NCBI RefSeq assembly: GCF_900102375.1 | Contig: NZ_FNBO01000003.1 | Span: forward strand, 1 to 64,000 | Length of the DNA: 64,000 nucleotides | Direction: 5' to 3' | From: Halorubrum xinjiangense | Lineage (GTDB): Archaea; Halobacteriota; Halobacteria; Halobacteriales; Haloferacaceae | In this document: in pieces, positions 8,968 through 17,762 of the stretch | Numbering within the stretch: position 1 is the stretch's first letter | Layout: every line of letters starts with the position of its first letter | Notes under the pieces: generated by a model | What the model saw: the letters and a program-made list of their open reading frames with translations, nothing else | Databases searched by the model: none | Told to the model about the DNA's origin: nothing | Position numbers and translations under genes: made by a program

Positions 8968-10260
8968 CTACCACGCGGTCAGGGCCGCGCGGCCGTGGTC
9001 GTGCGCGAGGACCGCGAGGAACGCGAGGACCCCGGTGACCGCGAACGCGCCGCCGACGTAGAAGACGGACGCCATGCTCACCTCGACCATCAGCCAGCCG
9101 GCGATGAGGGGGCCCGCCACCGAGCCCGGCCGCCAGACGAGTTCGCGGATGCCGAAGCTGGAGGCGACGCCGCCGTCGTCCGTCCCCTCGTCGGCGAACA
9201 GCGCCATGCTCGCGGGCTCACGGAAGGAGTCCGCCGCGCCGAGCAGCCCGGAGAGCGCGACGAGCGGGAGGTACGCCGCGGGGAGCTGCCCCAGTATCGG
9301 GACCGTGACGCCGGTCCCGAGCGCGGCGCCGATCGCAGCCGAGAAGGGGATCGCCATCGCGATCGCGCCGTACGCGCCGCCGCCGGCGAAGACGAAAAGC
9401 GACCGGCCGTACGCGTCGGAGAGCCGGCCGGTGAACAGCTGGCCGACCATGTTCGTCGCCTTCTCGGCGGTGACCGTCACCGCGACCGCGGTCGCGCCGA
9501 CCGCGAGCCCGCCTGCGGCCAGTTCGGTCCCGGCGTAGATCGGGACCCACGTCCGAACCATCGTCACCGCGAAGGCGTACTGCGCGCGGAACGTCGAGAT
9601 CGTCAGGATCTTGCGGTTGACCGCGAGGTCGCTGAACGGGAACCCCTCGACCCGGGTCGGGTCGTCGTCGAGGAACCCCCACGTGACGAGCCAGGCCGCG
9701 ATCATCAGCGCCGTGATGAGCGCGAACACCGGCCCGAAGCCGACCGCGTCGTAGACGGCGCCAGCGCCGAGCGACCCGAGGATGGAGGCCGCGAACGACG
9801 CGGCGTTCGCCTTGCCGATCTTGTCCGCCCGCGTCCCGGCGGCGGCGATCTGCCCGACGAGCGAGAGCGTCATCAGCCCCGCGCCGGTGACGACGAGCCC
9901 CTGAAATGCGCGGACGACGACGAACGTCGCCGAGGAGTCGACGAGCGGAAACAGCGCGTAGACTCCCGCCCCGGCGCCGAGCACGGCGAGCAGCACGAGG
10001 CGCTTGTCGAAGCGGTCGCCCGCCCACGCGAGCGGGATCACGGCAACCGTCTGCGCGAGCGTGAAGCCGGTCGTGTACATCCCGATGATGAACCCGGCCG
10101 AGACCGTGACGCCAAGCACTGTCGTCGCCTGCGGGTCCAGCGTGTTGATGTACGTCGGCAGTAGCGTCAACAGGGTGATGAAGCCGAACCCCTCCGCGAA
10201 GCGGGTGAGGTAGAGCGCCCAGAACTGCGTTCGGCTCGCCCCGTCAGTCGCGTGGCTCAC
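8968..10260 (-). CDS. Major facilitator superfamily transporter
   Basis: A 430-residue polytopic membrane protein with about 12 predicted hydrophobic segments and the MFS loop motif GDRFDKR between helices 2 and 3, with a second GRLSDAYGR in the C-terminal half. The substrate cannot be inferred. It starts at a GTG (10258-10260). A TATA-like TTTTAAATAG about 20 nt upstream on this strand supports this start and leaderless transcription. It is convergent with the methyltransferase. Confidence 0.85.
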   Translation of the reverse strand: MSHATDGASRTQFWALYLTRFAEGFGFITLLTLLPTYINTLDPQATTVLGVTVSAGFIIGMYTTGFTLAQTVAVIPLAWAGDRFDKRLVLLAVLGAGAGVYALFPLVDSSATFVVVRAFQGLVVTGAGLMTLSLVGQIAAAGTRADKIGKANAASFAASILGSLGAGAVYDAVGFGPVFALITALMIAAWLVTWGFLDDDPTRVEGFPFSDLAVNRKILTISTFRAQYAFAVTMVRTWVPIYAGTELAAGGLAVGATAVAVTVTAEKATNMVGQLFTGRLSDAYGRSLFVFAGGGAYGAIAMAIPFSAAIGAALGTGVTVPILGQLPAAYLPLVALSGLLGAADSFREPASMALFADEGTDDGGVASSFGIRELVWRPGSVAGPLIAGWLMVEVSMASVFYVGGAFAVTGVLAFLAVLAHDHGRAALTAW

Positions 10261-10343
10261 ACCGGATCGGCGCCCAGCTATTTAAAAGGGATTTCGGTTC
10301 GAAACGCCCGCCGGCCGACCGGTCCCCCGGTCCCGATCCGGGA

Positions 10344-10718
10344 TTACTCGCCCGCGGCCGCCGCCGCGTACGCCTCGGTGGCGGCGCGGAGCCGGCGCTC
10401 GACCGCTCCCTCCCGGCTCCGAACCTGCTCCGTCTCGTTGTCGTACGTGACGAGCCCCGCCGCGGCCAGCTTCGGGAGGTGGATATGTCGCAGCGCGGCT
10501 CGGACCCGTCGCCGGTCTTCGTCGACGGCCGGGCTCGGACCGTCCGCGTCGTCGCAGACGGCCTCGACCAGCGCGTCGAGGTCGGCGGCGTCCCCCCCGG
10601 TCGCGCGGAGCGCGTCGAGAACCGTTCTGCGACGCTCGTGGGCGACCGCCGCGAAGACCCCGTCGAGGCCGCGTTCGGGGTCGCCGCTCGCGGCGTCGTC
10701 CGCCGAGTGCTCGATCAC
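10344..10718 (-). CDS. DUF7344-type winged-helix regulator
   Basis: About 124 residues from a GTG at 10718. The core, LDGVFAAVAHERRRTVLDAL followed by RAALRHIHLPKLAAAGLVTYD, is the winged-helix pattern (H.HLPKL..A..) of the haloarchaeal DUF7344 family, likely DNA-binding. The frame stays open to an ATG at 10817, but the extra 33 residues look unlike the family, so I prefer the shorter form. Two further members lie in this window (23630 and 25105), and this one lacks their membrane segments. Confidence 0.7.
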   Translation of the reverse strand: MIEHSADDAASGDPERGLDGVFAAVAHERRRTVLDALRATGGDAADLDALVEAVCDDADGPSPAVDEDRRRVRAALRHIHLPKLAAAGLVTYDNETEQVRSREGAVERRLRAATEAYAAAAAGE

Positions 10719-10827
10719 GAGCCGCGTCCTCCGTGGTTCGCGGGCGTCGCTCGCAAGAAAGTGACCATATGCGTTCCACTGCGCGGCGCCGCCTATCGGT
10801 TCGCCATGACACACCATGGCCGCTCGC

Positions 10828-11478
10828 CTATTCGTCGTCGACCGGGAGCGTGTAGGACACGAGCGCCACGATCGCGCGCCGGAGCCGCTCTGTGACGGCC
10901 TGTCCGGAGATGCCGAGCTCGTCGGCGAGTTCCTTCGTCGTACAGCCGCGAGGGATATCGTAGTACCCCCGTCTAATCGCGAGCGTGAGTGCCTCGAACT
11001 GGGGTTCGGTGAGGCCGTACCAGGGCTGGACGTCCGGCTCCGCGGGGTTGTACACCCGGATCACCTCGAGGCCGATCCCCTCCTCCGCCGCGGTCGTCGA
11101 AAACGCGCTCAGCGTCTCGTGGGAGGGGAACCGGACCTCAAGCTTCCACGACGCGGACGTGCCGACGGCGCTCGTCACCTGTCCCTCGTTCGCCCGCAGC
11201 GCGTCGATGAGGCGGTCCTGCTTCGCGTCCCACTTCAGTGTGAACAGCGTCCGGTCGTCGAACACGTCGACCACGTGCGCCTCGTCGACGCTCGGGTGTC
11301 CCTGAACGCCCTCGACGAACGAGTCGCGCGAGGAGTTGTGGACCCAGAAGAGAGGGACGGTGGCCTCGCCGAGCGGGACGAGGCGTTCGAGTTCGACGGT
11401 GGAGTTCCCCTCGACCGAGAGGATCTGGCCGAGTTCGAAGTTGCCGGCCGAAACGCGGAACTCCACGATGACACTCAT
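10828..11478 (-). CDS. Bacterio-opsin-activator-type HTH regulator
   Basis: A 216-residue regulator with an N-terminal sensing domain and a C-terminal HTH_10 domain. The last 60 residues contain LTEPQFEALTLAIRRGYYDI, then KELADELGISGQAVTERLRR, the hallmark of the Bat-type family. The divergent neighbour at 11651 is a paralogue with the same layout (VELERL..., GYYD.PR, LGIS.Q..). The two start codons are about 170 bp apart, so they could share or cross-regulate the promoter region. The effector is unknown. Confidence 0.88.
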   Translation of the reverse strand: MSVIVEFRVSAGNFELGQILSVEGNSTVELERLVPLGEATVPLFWVHNSSRDSFVEGVQGHPSVDEAHVVDVFDDRTLFTLKWDAKQDRLIDALRANEGQVTSAVGTSASWKLEVRFPSHETLSAFSTTAAEEGIGLEVIRVYNPAEPDVQPWYGLTEPQFEALTLAIRRGYYDIPRGCTTKELADELGISGQAVTERLRRAIVALVSYTLPVDDE

Positions 11479-11620
11479 CAGTTGACTCTGATTTGTCCGT
11501 TATCGATCCCCACATAAAGAATCGCACCTTGGTATATCAGGCTCCGGCCGAATCGGAGCGGTGTGAGTGCGTGCGGCGAAATCCGAAAGCGGCCGGGCGG
11601 CATGACACATCACCCTCGGC

Positions 11621-11630
11621 GACTATATTG
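11621..11630 (+). promoter_or_regulatory. TATA box for the HTH regulator at 11651
   Basis: GACTATATTG lies about 25 nt before the ATG at 11651. That spacing fits leaderless haloarchaeal transcription. Confidence 0.55.
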
Positions 11631-11650
11631 GTCCGGACCGAACGGCCGGT

Positions 11651-12292
11651 ATGGCAACCGTCATGGAGTTCGCGAGCCCGGTCGACGAGTTCCCGCTGGG
11701 GACCGTGTTCGAGAACCTCCCGGAGGTGACGGTGGAGTTAGAGCGGCTCATCCCGGACGAGTCGCTGATCATCCCGTACTTCTGGGTCCGCGGGGCGGAA
11801 GCGAAGGACATCGAGGCCGCCTTCGAGGCGCACCGCGGCTTCGAGAGCGTTCGGCTCATCGACGACGTCGACGAGGAGTACCTCATGAGCGCAGAGTGGA
11901 ACGACGAGTACTACGGCCTCCTGAGCGCGCTCGCGCACGCCAGCATCGTCGTCCTCTCGGGGATCGGAACCAAGGAGGGGTGGAAGTTCGAGGTCCGCGG
12001 CGAGACCCGCGAGCGGATCGGCGAGTTCCGCAGCGACTGCCAGGCCCACGACATCCCGATCGAGATCACCGCGGTCCACTCGCTGCTGCCGGCCCAAGGG
12101 GACGGGTACGAGCTGACCGACACCCAGCGGGAGGCGCTGGTGTTGGCCTACGAGATGGGCTACTACGACTCCCCGCGAGCGGTGTCCTTGGAGGAGGTGG
12201 CGGCGGAGCTCGGCATCTCACAGCAGTCGCTCTCTTCGCGGCTCAAGCGGGGCAACCGCCGGCTGATAGAGCGGACGCTCGCGTCGGAGTGA
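11651..12292 (+). CDS. Bacterio-opsin-activator-type HTH regulator (paralogue)
   Basis: 213 residues with the same two-part layout as the divergent gene at 10828: an N-terminal domain starting MATVMEFASPVDEFPLGTVF and a C-terminal HTH_10 domain (LTDTQREALVLAYEMGYYDS, then LGISQQSLSSRLKRGNRRLI). It probably controls transcription, but the target is unknown. The divergent arrangement suggests an ancient inverted duplication or a co-regulated pair. Confidence 0.88.
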   Translation: MATVMEFASPVDEFPLGTVFENLPEVTVELERLIPDESLIIPYFWVRGAEAKDIEAAFEAHRGFESVRLIDDVDEEYLMSAEWNDEYYGLLSALAHASIVVLSGIGTKEGWKFEVRGETRERIGEFRSDCQAHDIPIEITAVHSLLPAQGDGYELTDTQREALVLAYEMGYYDSPRAVSLEEVAAELGISQQSLSSRLKRGNRRLIERTLASE

Positions 12293-12393
12293 CCACGCGT
12301 GCCCGAGTCGGTGTCGGCGGCCCACCGTCGACATAAATACCCTCTGTACTATCAGTGGGATAATTCAACCGAGGCAGACGGCTACCTGAACAC

Positions 12394-12750
12394 ATGCACG
12401 CAACAGAAGCCGGAATTACCCTCGACTCGTTTTCCTCCTGCTCCGAGTCGGGCTCGAAGACGTATCTGGCGCGGTACGATCGGACGCGGACCCGAGCCAG
12501 CATGGCCGTCGTCGCGGTCGTCTCGAAGGCGCTCGGTCGCGACCCCGTCGAGATAGACCAGCTCCACTACGCCGTCGACGCGGACGCGCTCGACGATCTG
12601 TTCGACGACGAGGAGACCGGCAACGACGTCTGCGTGACGTTCTCCTACGAGGGCCACGAGATAACGGTGACCGCCGACGAGGTGACCGCGGTCCACCGGT
12701 CGCCGGACGCAGGGAACGACGGTCGGGGCGGTGAGTCCGCTTCCGTATGA
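12394..12750 (+). CDS. HalOD1 output-domain protein
   Basis: A 118-residue protein made up mostly of a HalOD1 domain, the haloarchaeal signalling output domain. Family features seen are AVVAVVSKALGRDPVEIDQL, the acidic DALDDLFDDEE and the final strand VTFSYEGHEITVTADEVTAV. It has no receiver domain of its own. Its last codons overlap the next gene by ATGA (12747-12750), which suggests translational coupling. Two other HalOD1 proteins occur at 16425 and 26143. Confidence 0.78.
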   Translation: MHATEAGITLDSFSSCSESGSKTYLARYDRTRTRASMAVVAVVSKALGRDPVEIDQLHYAVDADALDDLFDDEETGNDVCVTFSYEGHEITVTADEVTAVHRSPDAGNDGRGGESASV

Positions 12751-12941
12751 GTGCCAAAGACGACACGCTCTCCGACGACGCCTCGTTCCGATCCGAACTG
12801 CGGGCGCTGCTGCGCCGCGCGCACGAATCGGGCGTCGACGTCAAGGGCGGCTGGGAGTGCCGGAACGGCGACGGGAAGCCCGACTGGGACGTCGTCGTCA
12901 CGGAGGTCGAAAAGCGGGCGGACTCGGACGCGGACCAGTAG
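12747..12941 (+). CDS. Small acidic protein, unknown function
   Basis: A 64-residue protein starting MSAKDDTLSDDASFRSELRA, with a basic helix ELRALLRRAHESGVDVKGGW and a conserved-looking PDWDVVVTEVEK. It overlaps the HalOD1 gene by 4 bp, so the two are almost certainly cotranscribed. I do not recognise a named family. A C.N/W pattern (GGWECRNGDGKPDWD) is the most distinctive feature. Confidence 0.65.
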   Translation: MSAKDDTLSDDASFRSELRALLRRAHESGVDVKGGWECRNGDGKPDWDVVVTEVEKRADSDADQ

Positions 12942-12973
12942 CGGGCGAGCGCCCGGCGGGACCCGAGTAACGG

Positions 12974-12984
12974 CTCTATACTAA
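12974..12984 (+). promoter_or_regulatory. TATA box for the GlmU-like gene
   Basis: CTATACTAAAG lies about 30 nt before the ATG at 13013, giving the expected leaderless promoter spacing. Confidence 0.55.
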
Positions 12985-13012
12985 AGTCCGGACGTCTGCG
13001 ACGGAGTCGGGT

Positions 13013-14263
13013 ATGCAAGCAGTCATTCTCGCCGCGGGGCGGGGGACGCGTATGGGGCCGCTCACGGAGACCACGCCGAAGCCGCTGTTGCCCGTCGCCG
13101 ACAGACCGCTCGCCGCGCACGTCGCGGACGCGGCGGTCGCGGCCGGCGCCGACGAACTGATCCTCACCGTCGGCTACGGCGGCGACCGGGTGCGCGAGTA
13201 CTTCGGCGACGAGCGCGCCGGCGTGCCGGTGCGGTACGCCGAACAGCCCGCCCAGCTCGGCACGGCCGACGCGCTGGCCGTCGCGGCAGACCTGATCGAC
13301 GTCGACTTCGCCGTGTTGAACGGCGACTCGCTGTACGAGGCGGCCGACCTGCGGCGGCTGTTCGCGGCGGCGCCGCGGGTGGGCGCGGTCGAGGTGTCGA
13401 ACCCGTCCGCGTATGGGGTGTTGGTCACCGACGGCGACGTCGTCACCGAGGTGCGAGAGAAGCCGGCGGACCCGCCCTCGAACCTCATCAACGCCGGCGC
13501 GTACAGCTTCCCCGCGGACGCCGTCGACCTCCTCGACGTGCCGGAGAGCGAGCGCGGCGAGCGCGAGCTGACGGACGTGTTGGACCGCGTCGTGGAGCGC
13601 GACGAGCTCGAGGTCGTCCGCTTCGACGAGTGGCTGGACGTGGGGCGTCCGTGGGAGCTGCTGGAAGCGAACGAGCGTCGGCTGCCCGGGCGCGCGGACG
13701 AGAGCGCCGCCGGGGCCGCGCCGGACGGCGGCGTGCGGTCGGCGGAGGGAGAGTCCGGTCCCGCCGACCCGGCGTCGCCGCGCGTCCACCCGGACGCGAC
13801 GCTCCGCGGCGACGTGGTAGTCGAGGCCGGCTCGTCGGTGGGCCCCGGCGTCGTGATCGACGGCCCCGTCCGCGTGCGCTCGGGCGCGACCGTGGGGCCG
13901 AACGCCTACCTCCGCGGTGCGACCCTCGTGGGCGAGGGCGCGCACGTCGGCCACGCGGTCGAGATCAAAAACAGCGTCCTGCTGGCCGGCGCGACCGTCG
14001 GCCACCTCTCGTACGTCGGCGACAGCGTCCTCGGCCGCGACGTGAACCTCGGCGCGGGGACCAACGTGGCGAACCTCCGGCACGACGGCGAGGCCGTGTC
14101 GCTCGACGTGAAGGGCGAGCGGACCTCCACGGGACGGCGCAAGTTCGGGACCGTCCTCGGGCCGGACGTGAAGACCGGGATCCAGACGGGCATCGACGCG
14201 GGCGTCACCCTCTCGGCCGGGGCGCGGACCGAACCGGGCGAGAACGTGACCCGCGACCGGTGA
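13013..14263 (+). CDS. glmU: GlmU-like sugar-1-phosphate nucleotidyltransferase
   Basis: A 416-residue protein with an N-terminal nucleotidyltransferase domain (LAAGRGTRMGPLTETTPKPL near residues 6-25, NGDSLYEA, GAYSFPADAVDLL) and a C-terminal left-handed beta-helix of hexapeptide repeats from about residue 260. It fits bifunctional GlcNAc-1-phosphate uridyltransferase / GlcN-1-phosphate acetyltransferase, or a related glucose-1-phosphate thymidylyltransferase. With glmS at 51587 it could complete a UDP-GlcNAc route feeding the glycan cluster. A Gly/Ala/Pro linker at about 225-260 joins the domains. The exact nucleotide and sugar remain inferred. Confidence 0.85.
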   Translation: MQAVILAAGRGTRMGPLTETTPKPLLPVADRPLAAHVADAAVAAGADELILTVGYGGDRVREYFGDERAGVPVRYAEQPAQLGTADALAVAADLIDVDFAVLNGDSLYEAADLRRLFAAAPRVGAVEVSNPSAYGVLVTDGDVVTEVREKPADPPSNLINAGAYSFPADAVDLLDVPESERGERELTDVLDRVVERDELEVVRFDEWLDVGRPWELLEANERRLPGRADESAAGAAPDGGVRSAEGESGPADPASPRVHPDATLRGDVVVEAGSSVGPGVVIDGPVRVRSGATVGPNAYLRGATLVGEGAHVGHAVEIKNSVLLAGATVGHLSYVGDSVLGRDVNLGAGTNVANLRHDGEAVSLDVKGERTSTGRRKFGTVLGPDVKTGIQTGIDAGVTLSAGARTEPGENVTRDR

Positions 14264-14298
14264 GACGCCGCCCCGGCGCCTCCGCTCGCGACTCGGAG

Positions 14299-14499
14299 CT
14301 ACCGCCAGTCGCTGCCCGCCCGGTCGGCGGCGGCGCGCTCGGCGGCTTCGCCGTCCGCCAACCGCTGCCTCGTAAGGCAGTCTAAGCAGCCGTGAACGCG
14401 GTTCGACGCCCCGAACACCCGCACGAACTGCCTGGTGACCGCTCCGCCACATCTCGTACATCGCCTGTTGACGTCTGTCATGCTCTCGCGTTCGGACAT
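14299..14499 (-). CDS. Small zinc-finger protein (DUF7563-like)
   Basis: 66 residues with two CxxC motifs, CTRCGG and CLDC, flanking QFVRVFGASNRVHG. This matches the small haloarchaeal DUF7563-type zinc ribbon. An alternative ATG at 14481 would give 60 residues. GAGTATACGCG about 30 nt before the first ATG could serve as a TATA box. Function unknown. Confidence 0.7.
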   Translation of the reverse strand: MSERESMTDVNRRCTRCGGAVTRQFVRVFGASNRVHGCLDCLTRQRLADGEAAERAAADRAGSDWR

Positions 14500-14661
14500 G
14501 GTCGCGACACGAGCGGACCGGATTTGAGTATACGCGAACTACGAGATCCCGCGCCGCGATCGGCGCCGGTTGGCCTCTCTTACCGACGGTTCGCGAGCGC
14601 GACGGAAGAGAGGGACACCCGTTCGTGATCTGGACGGTGGAAAGAGACGAGGGGCGCGAGT

Positions 14662-15843
14662 CTACGATCCCACGGGAGGGATCGGCTGTCGCGACTCCGC
14701 CGACTCGGGGCCGGTCCGAACGACTTCCGTCCCGCCGACGAAGACGCGGTCGGCCGTCGGGGTCGCGCCCGGGTCGACGAGGACGAGGTCCGCGCGGGCG
14801 TCGACAGCGATCCGGCCGCGGTCGCTGAGGCCGACTACGTCGGCCGGGTTCCGCGTCACGCGGTTCACCCGGGTCGCGAGCGACTCGCCGGTCTCGACGA
14901 ACGGCGCCGCCAAAAGCGACGGCGGGTGGTAGTCGGCACAGAGGACGTCGACGACGCCGCGGTCGATCGCTTCGCTCGCGGCGAGGTTGTCCCAGAGGCT
15001 CCCGCCGCGCACGAGGTTCGGCGCCCCCACGGCCGTCGCGAGTCCGAGGTCGTGCGCACGGACCGCGGCGTCGAGGGTGAGCGGGTACTCGCTGACGGTG
15101 ACCCCGCGCTCCGCCATCTCCTCGACCGACGCCGCGGAGTCGTCGTCGTGCGACGCGACCGGGACGCCCGCCCGGCGCGCGATCTCGAGGACTCGGTCGA
15201 TCCGTTCGCTCCGCGTCGCACCGTCGAGCGAGTCGCGCCGCGCCGCGACCTCGTCTATCGCCTCGGCGGGCCAGTTCCGGTCCTCGACGTAGTGCCGCTC
15301 GAACTCGCCGTCGTCGTACTGGCCGTCGCCCGGCGCGTGGTGCATCACCGAGAGGAGGTCGACTCCGGCCTCCGCGGCGACGCGGTCGACGGTCTCCACG
15401 CTCCCGGCGGTCAGCTCGCACCGCGCGTGGAGGCGGTTGTCACCGAGCGTGTACCCCTCGGTCGCGAGTTCGTCGGCGAGCGCGGTCGCCTCGTCGAGCG
15501 ACCGCCCGTCGTCGGGGGCGTCCTCGAACGCCACCGCGTGGTACTTCGTCGTCACGCCGCAGAGCAGGTTCGCGCGGTCGGCGGTCGTGACCGCTGTCCG
15601 GAGGTCCGTCCGCGCGCCCGACCGCGGCGAGCGGTGGTGTTCGATGTCGTCGCCGTGGAGATCGACGAGCCCGGGCATGAGGACGCGACCGTCGGCGTCG
15701 ACGGTCTCGGCCCCCGACACGGGGCGGCTCGGCGTCGGTCCCACGCGGGCGATGCGGTCGCCCGCGACGACGACGTGACCGTCGTCGACGACCCCGCTCG
15801 GCGTCACCACTCGCGCGTGTCGGATCTCGGTGCGGGCGGTCAT
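14662..15843 (-). CDS. phnM: PhnM-type alpha-D-ribose 1-methylphosphonate 5-triphosphate diphosphatase
   Basis: A 393-residue amidohydrolase-superfamily protein. It has the metal-site strand GLVDLHGDDIEHH (H63), the candidate bridging lysine in GVTTKYHAVAFED, the SHDDD motif and a late D in CADYHPPS, all typical of PhnM, which removes diphosphate from the ribose triphosphate intermediate of phosphonate C-P lysis. No phnGHIJKL genes are seen in this window, so it may act with a distant cluster or on another substrate. ATG at 15843 fits the family start; the longer frame to 15978 does not. CGTAACAAAGT lies about 116 nt upstream. Confidence 0.85.
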   Translation of the reverse strand: MTARTEIRHARVVTPSGVVDDGHVVVAGDRIARVGPTPSRPVSGAETVDADGRVLMPGLVDLHGDDIEHHRSPRSGARTDLRTAVTTADRANLLCGVTTKYHAVAFEDAPDDGRSLDEATALADELATEGYTLGDNRLHARCELTAGSVETVDRVAAEAGVDLLSVMHHAPGDGQYDDGEFERHYVEDRNWPAEAIDEVAARRDSLDGATRSERIDRVLEIARRAGVPVASHDDDSAASVEEMAERGVTVSEYPLTLDAAVRAHDLGLATAVGAPNLVRGGSLWDNLAASEAIDRGVVDVLCADYHPPSLLAAPFVETGESLATRVNRVTRNPADVVGLSDRGRIAVDARADLVLVDPGATPTADRVFVGGTEVVRTGPESAESRQPIPPVGS

Positions 15844-16196
15844 CGCCCTACCGAACGCCGGACGCGGTCGGGCCGTTCGGTTGAGGTACTGGGGGAGGTC
15901 GCCGTCTGATCGGCGCGGGGGTACCCGGATAGCATGCCCGCCCGTTCCGCGGGTCGACACTTTGTTACGCTGTGGCAAACACGCGTTCCCGCCGGCCGAG
16001 GCGCCCGGTACTCGGCGGCTACCCGGACCGGCCCGCGGCAGTTCGGCACTTTCGGCGGTGGTACGGAGGGGATATCGCGATTGACGCCCGGATCCGGCAA
16101 AAAGTACAAACTCGATACCGGAATAATGGGACTGATTACCAAGCGTCCGCCGTAGGCGCGATATTACTATGGGATCGCGACGGCTCCTTCGCCTGT
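15844..16196. other. Intergenic region between phnM and a small gene
   Basis: About 350 bp. It holds the TAACAA motif pointing at phnM (15959-15969) and an AT-rich patch, CGATATTACTATGG, at 16159-16172, suited to be the TATA box of the small gene at 16197. I see no RNA gene. Confidence 0.45.
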
Positions 16197-16304
16197 ATGC
16201 CGAGCTTCCTGTCCGAAGGCGACCGAGACCGGATCGCGAAATTCATCGCCACGCCCCAACACGAGCGCGAACCGGAGATGCTGATACCGACCGAAGAGGA
16301 CTGA
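16197..16304 (+). CDS. Very small acidic protein (35 aa)
   Basis: A 35-residue frame from ATG 16197, starting MPSFLSEGDRDRIAKFIATP and ending EPEMLIPTEED. It has the acidic composition of the other genes here, whereas the open frame upstream does not. ATATTACT lies about 32 nt before the ATG, the usual leaderless spacing. I do not know a family for it. It could be a longer protein with an upstream start, but the upstream translation looks non-coding. Confidence 0.5.
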   Translation: MPSFLSEGDRDRIAKFIATPQHEREPEMLIPTEED

Positions 16305-16424
16305 CGGCGCCCCGGGAGCGACCTCCGCGTCGGGGGGGCGAACCGCGTGCCTGCGGCGGCTCTCGTCTCGTCTCGTTCCGTTCCTAGCTGCCCCTTTTCA
16401 AGAACCAGACGGACTCCCCCGCGG

Positions 16425-16694
16425 TCACCGGTCCGTCGGCGCGTACACCGTAACTGCGTCGGCGGTGATCGCCGTCGGGTGGTCCCACACCTCCGTCGAG
16501 ACGCACAGCGCCTCGTTCGAATCCCAGCTGAGTTCGCTGAGCGAGTCGCAGTCGACCCAGTCGTCGAGCGTCGTGTCGCGCTCGTATGGGTCCACGTCCG
16601 CCCGCCGGAACGCGGCGGTGATGGCACCGGCCAAGCTCTCGTCGTCGCCGATGCTGTACCGGGCGATGACGGCCGCGTCGTCCGGAATGGCCAT
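16425..16694 (-). CDS. HalOD1 domain protein
   Basis: 89 residues forming a single HalOD1-like domain: VIARYSIGDDESLAGAITAAF, the acidic middle DDWVDCDSLSEL and a final strand TAITADAVTVYAP. It probably takes part in haloarchaeal signal output, partner unknown. The rightmost TATA-like segment GTTTATTATTCC (minus strand, 16714-16725) lies about 25 nt before the ATG. Confidence 0.75.
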   Translation of the reverse strand: MAIPDDAAVIARYSIGDDESLAGAITAAFRRADVDPYERDTTLDDWVDCDSLSELSWDSNEALCVSTEVWDHPTAITADAVTVYAPTDR

Positions 16695-16765
16695 GTAATG
16701 ACTACGGCTGCCGGAATAATAAACCTCAGTGGTCGCCTCGGCGCTCTCGTCGCCCCGGGAGGGGG

Positions 16766-17041
16766 CTACGCGAGGTTCTGCGCCTCGATGGTCTCCCAGA
16801 CCGTAGTTCCGCTGTCGGTGATCCCGTAGACGCGTCCCTTCTGTCGCTCCTCGGAGACCAGGAGGTCGACCAGGCCGTGGTCGCGGAGCCCCTGGAGCGC
16901 CCGCGAGACGTGGGTGATCGGTCGCCCGGTGTCGGCCGCGATCGAGGACGGGGTCGCCGGCGAGTCGGCGAGCCGCTGTAACACCGCCACCCGGTACGAG
17001 GAGCTGATCACGTAGCTGACCTCGTCCCAGTTATCCGTCAT
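16766..17041 (-). CDS. ArsR-like winged-helix protein
   Basis: 91 residues with a winged-helix fold: YRVAVLQRLADSPATPSSIA, TGRPITHVSRALQGLRDHGL and a wing KGRVYGITDSG. It probably binds DNA. Its start overlaps the end of the HAD gene by 11 bp (17031-17041), so it is the last gene of the 20874-to-16766 run and likely translated by coupling. It could regulate the glycan genes upstream of it, but that is inference. Confidence 0.8.
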   Translation of the reverse strand: MTDNWDEVSYVISSSYRVAVLQRLADSPATPSSIAADTGRPITHVSRALQGLRDHGLVDLLVSEERQKGRVYGITDSGTTVWETIEAQNLA

Positions 17042-17762
17042 CGTCGCCCCCGTCTGCCCGCCGCTGGCGCGCGGCCATCGGCGGCCGCCCGGCGAGAAGC
17101 GCCGGCAGCTCGTCGAGCGACGCGATCTCGTGGTCCGGCGCGGCCGCGTCGCTCTCCGGCTCGAGGTCGGCGTAGCGCCCCCGCCGGAGCCGGACCGTCG
17201 TCATCGACATGGCGTTCGGCACGCGGAAGTCGATCCGCGGGTCGTCGCCGACGTAGACGGCGGCCTCCGGCGGCGTCGACAGCCGGAACAGGACGTGGTC
17301 GAAGACGGCGCGCTCGCGCTTCGAGCGCCCGACCGTCGGCGTGACGAGCACCTCGTCGAACCGGTCCGCGAGCCCGAGCCGGCGGAGCTTTGCGTGCCCG
17401 CCGCGACCGTCGGTTATCAGTCCGAGCGCGAACCGGCCGTCGAGCGCCGACAGCACCGCCTCCGTCTCCGGGTACGGTTCGAGCGGCGTCTCGGCGCCGT
17501 GGTACGCCGCGACCAGCTCGCCGACGACATCGTCGCCGAGGTCGTGGCGCTCGCGGACGTCGTAGCGGTCGAGACACACGTCGAAGGTGCCGTCGGTGAC
17601 GCCCTCGTCGAAGTAGATCCGGCGCAGCGCCTCGTGGTAGCGCCGGCCGGTCAGCGACGCCAGCCGGTCGGCGGCGGCGTTGAGCCCCGCCCGGGCGTAG
17701 CGCTCGTAGTCGTAGAGCGTGTCGTCGAGATCGAAACAGACCGCTTCGACGCGGTCGGTCAT
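17031..17762 (-). CDS. HAD-superfamily hydrolase
   Basis: 243 residues with all HAD motifs: CFDLDDTLYDY (motif I), LITDGRGGHAKLRRL (II), a lysine in VGRSKRERAVFDHVL (III) and YVGDDPRIDFRVPNAM (IV). A helical cap lies between motifs I and II. It is likely a small-molecule phosphatase or dehalogenase-like enzyme. The start overlaps the stop of the ATP-grasp gene by 4 bp (17759-17762), placing it in the glycan operon. Confidence 0.87.
   Translation of the reverse strand: MTDRVEAVCFDLDDTLYDYERYARAGLNAAADRLASLTGRRYHEALRRIYFDEGVTDGTFDVCLDRYDVRERHDLGDDVVGELVAAYHGAETPLEPYPETEAVLSALDGRFALGLITDGRGGHAKLRRLGLADRFDEVLVTPTVGRSKRERAVFDHVLFRLSTPPEAAVYVGDDPRIDFRVPNAMSMTTVRLRRGRYADLEPESDAAAPDHEIASLDELPALLAGRPPMAARQRRADGGDDDG

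Noticed and set aside
12416-15421. A 1001-residue minus-strand frame
   Set aside because: Arg/Pro-rich shadow that runs antisense to the GlmU-like gene and overlaps phnM in another frame.
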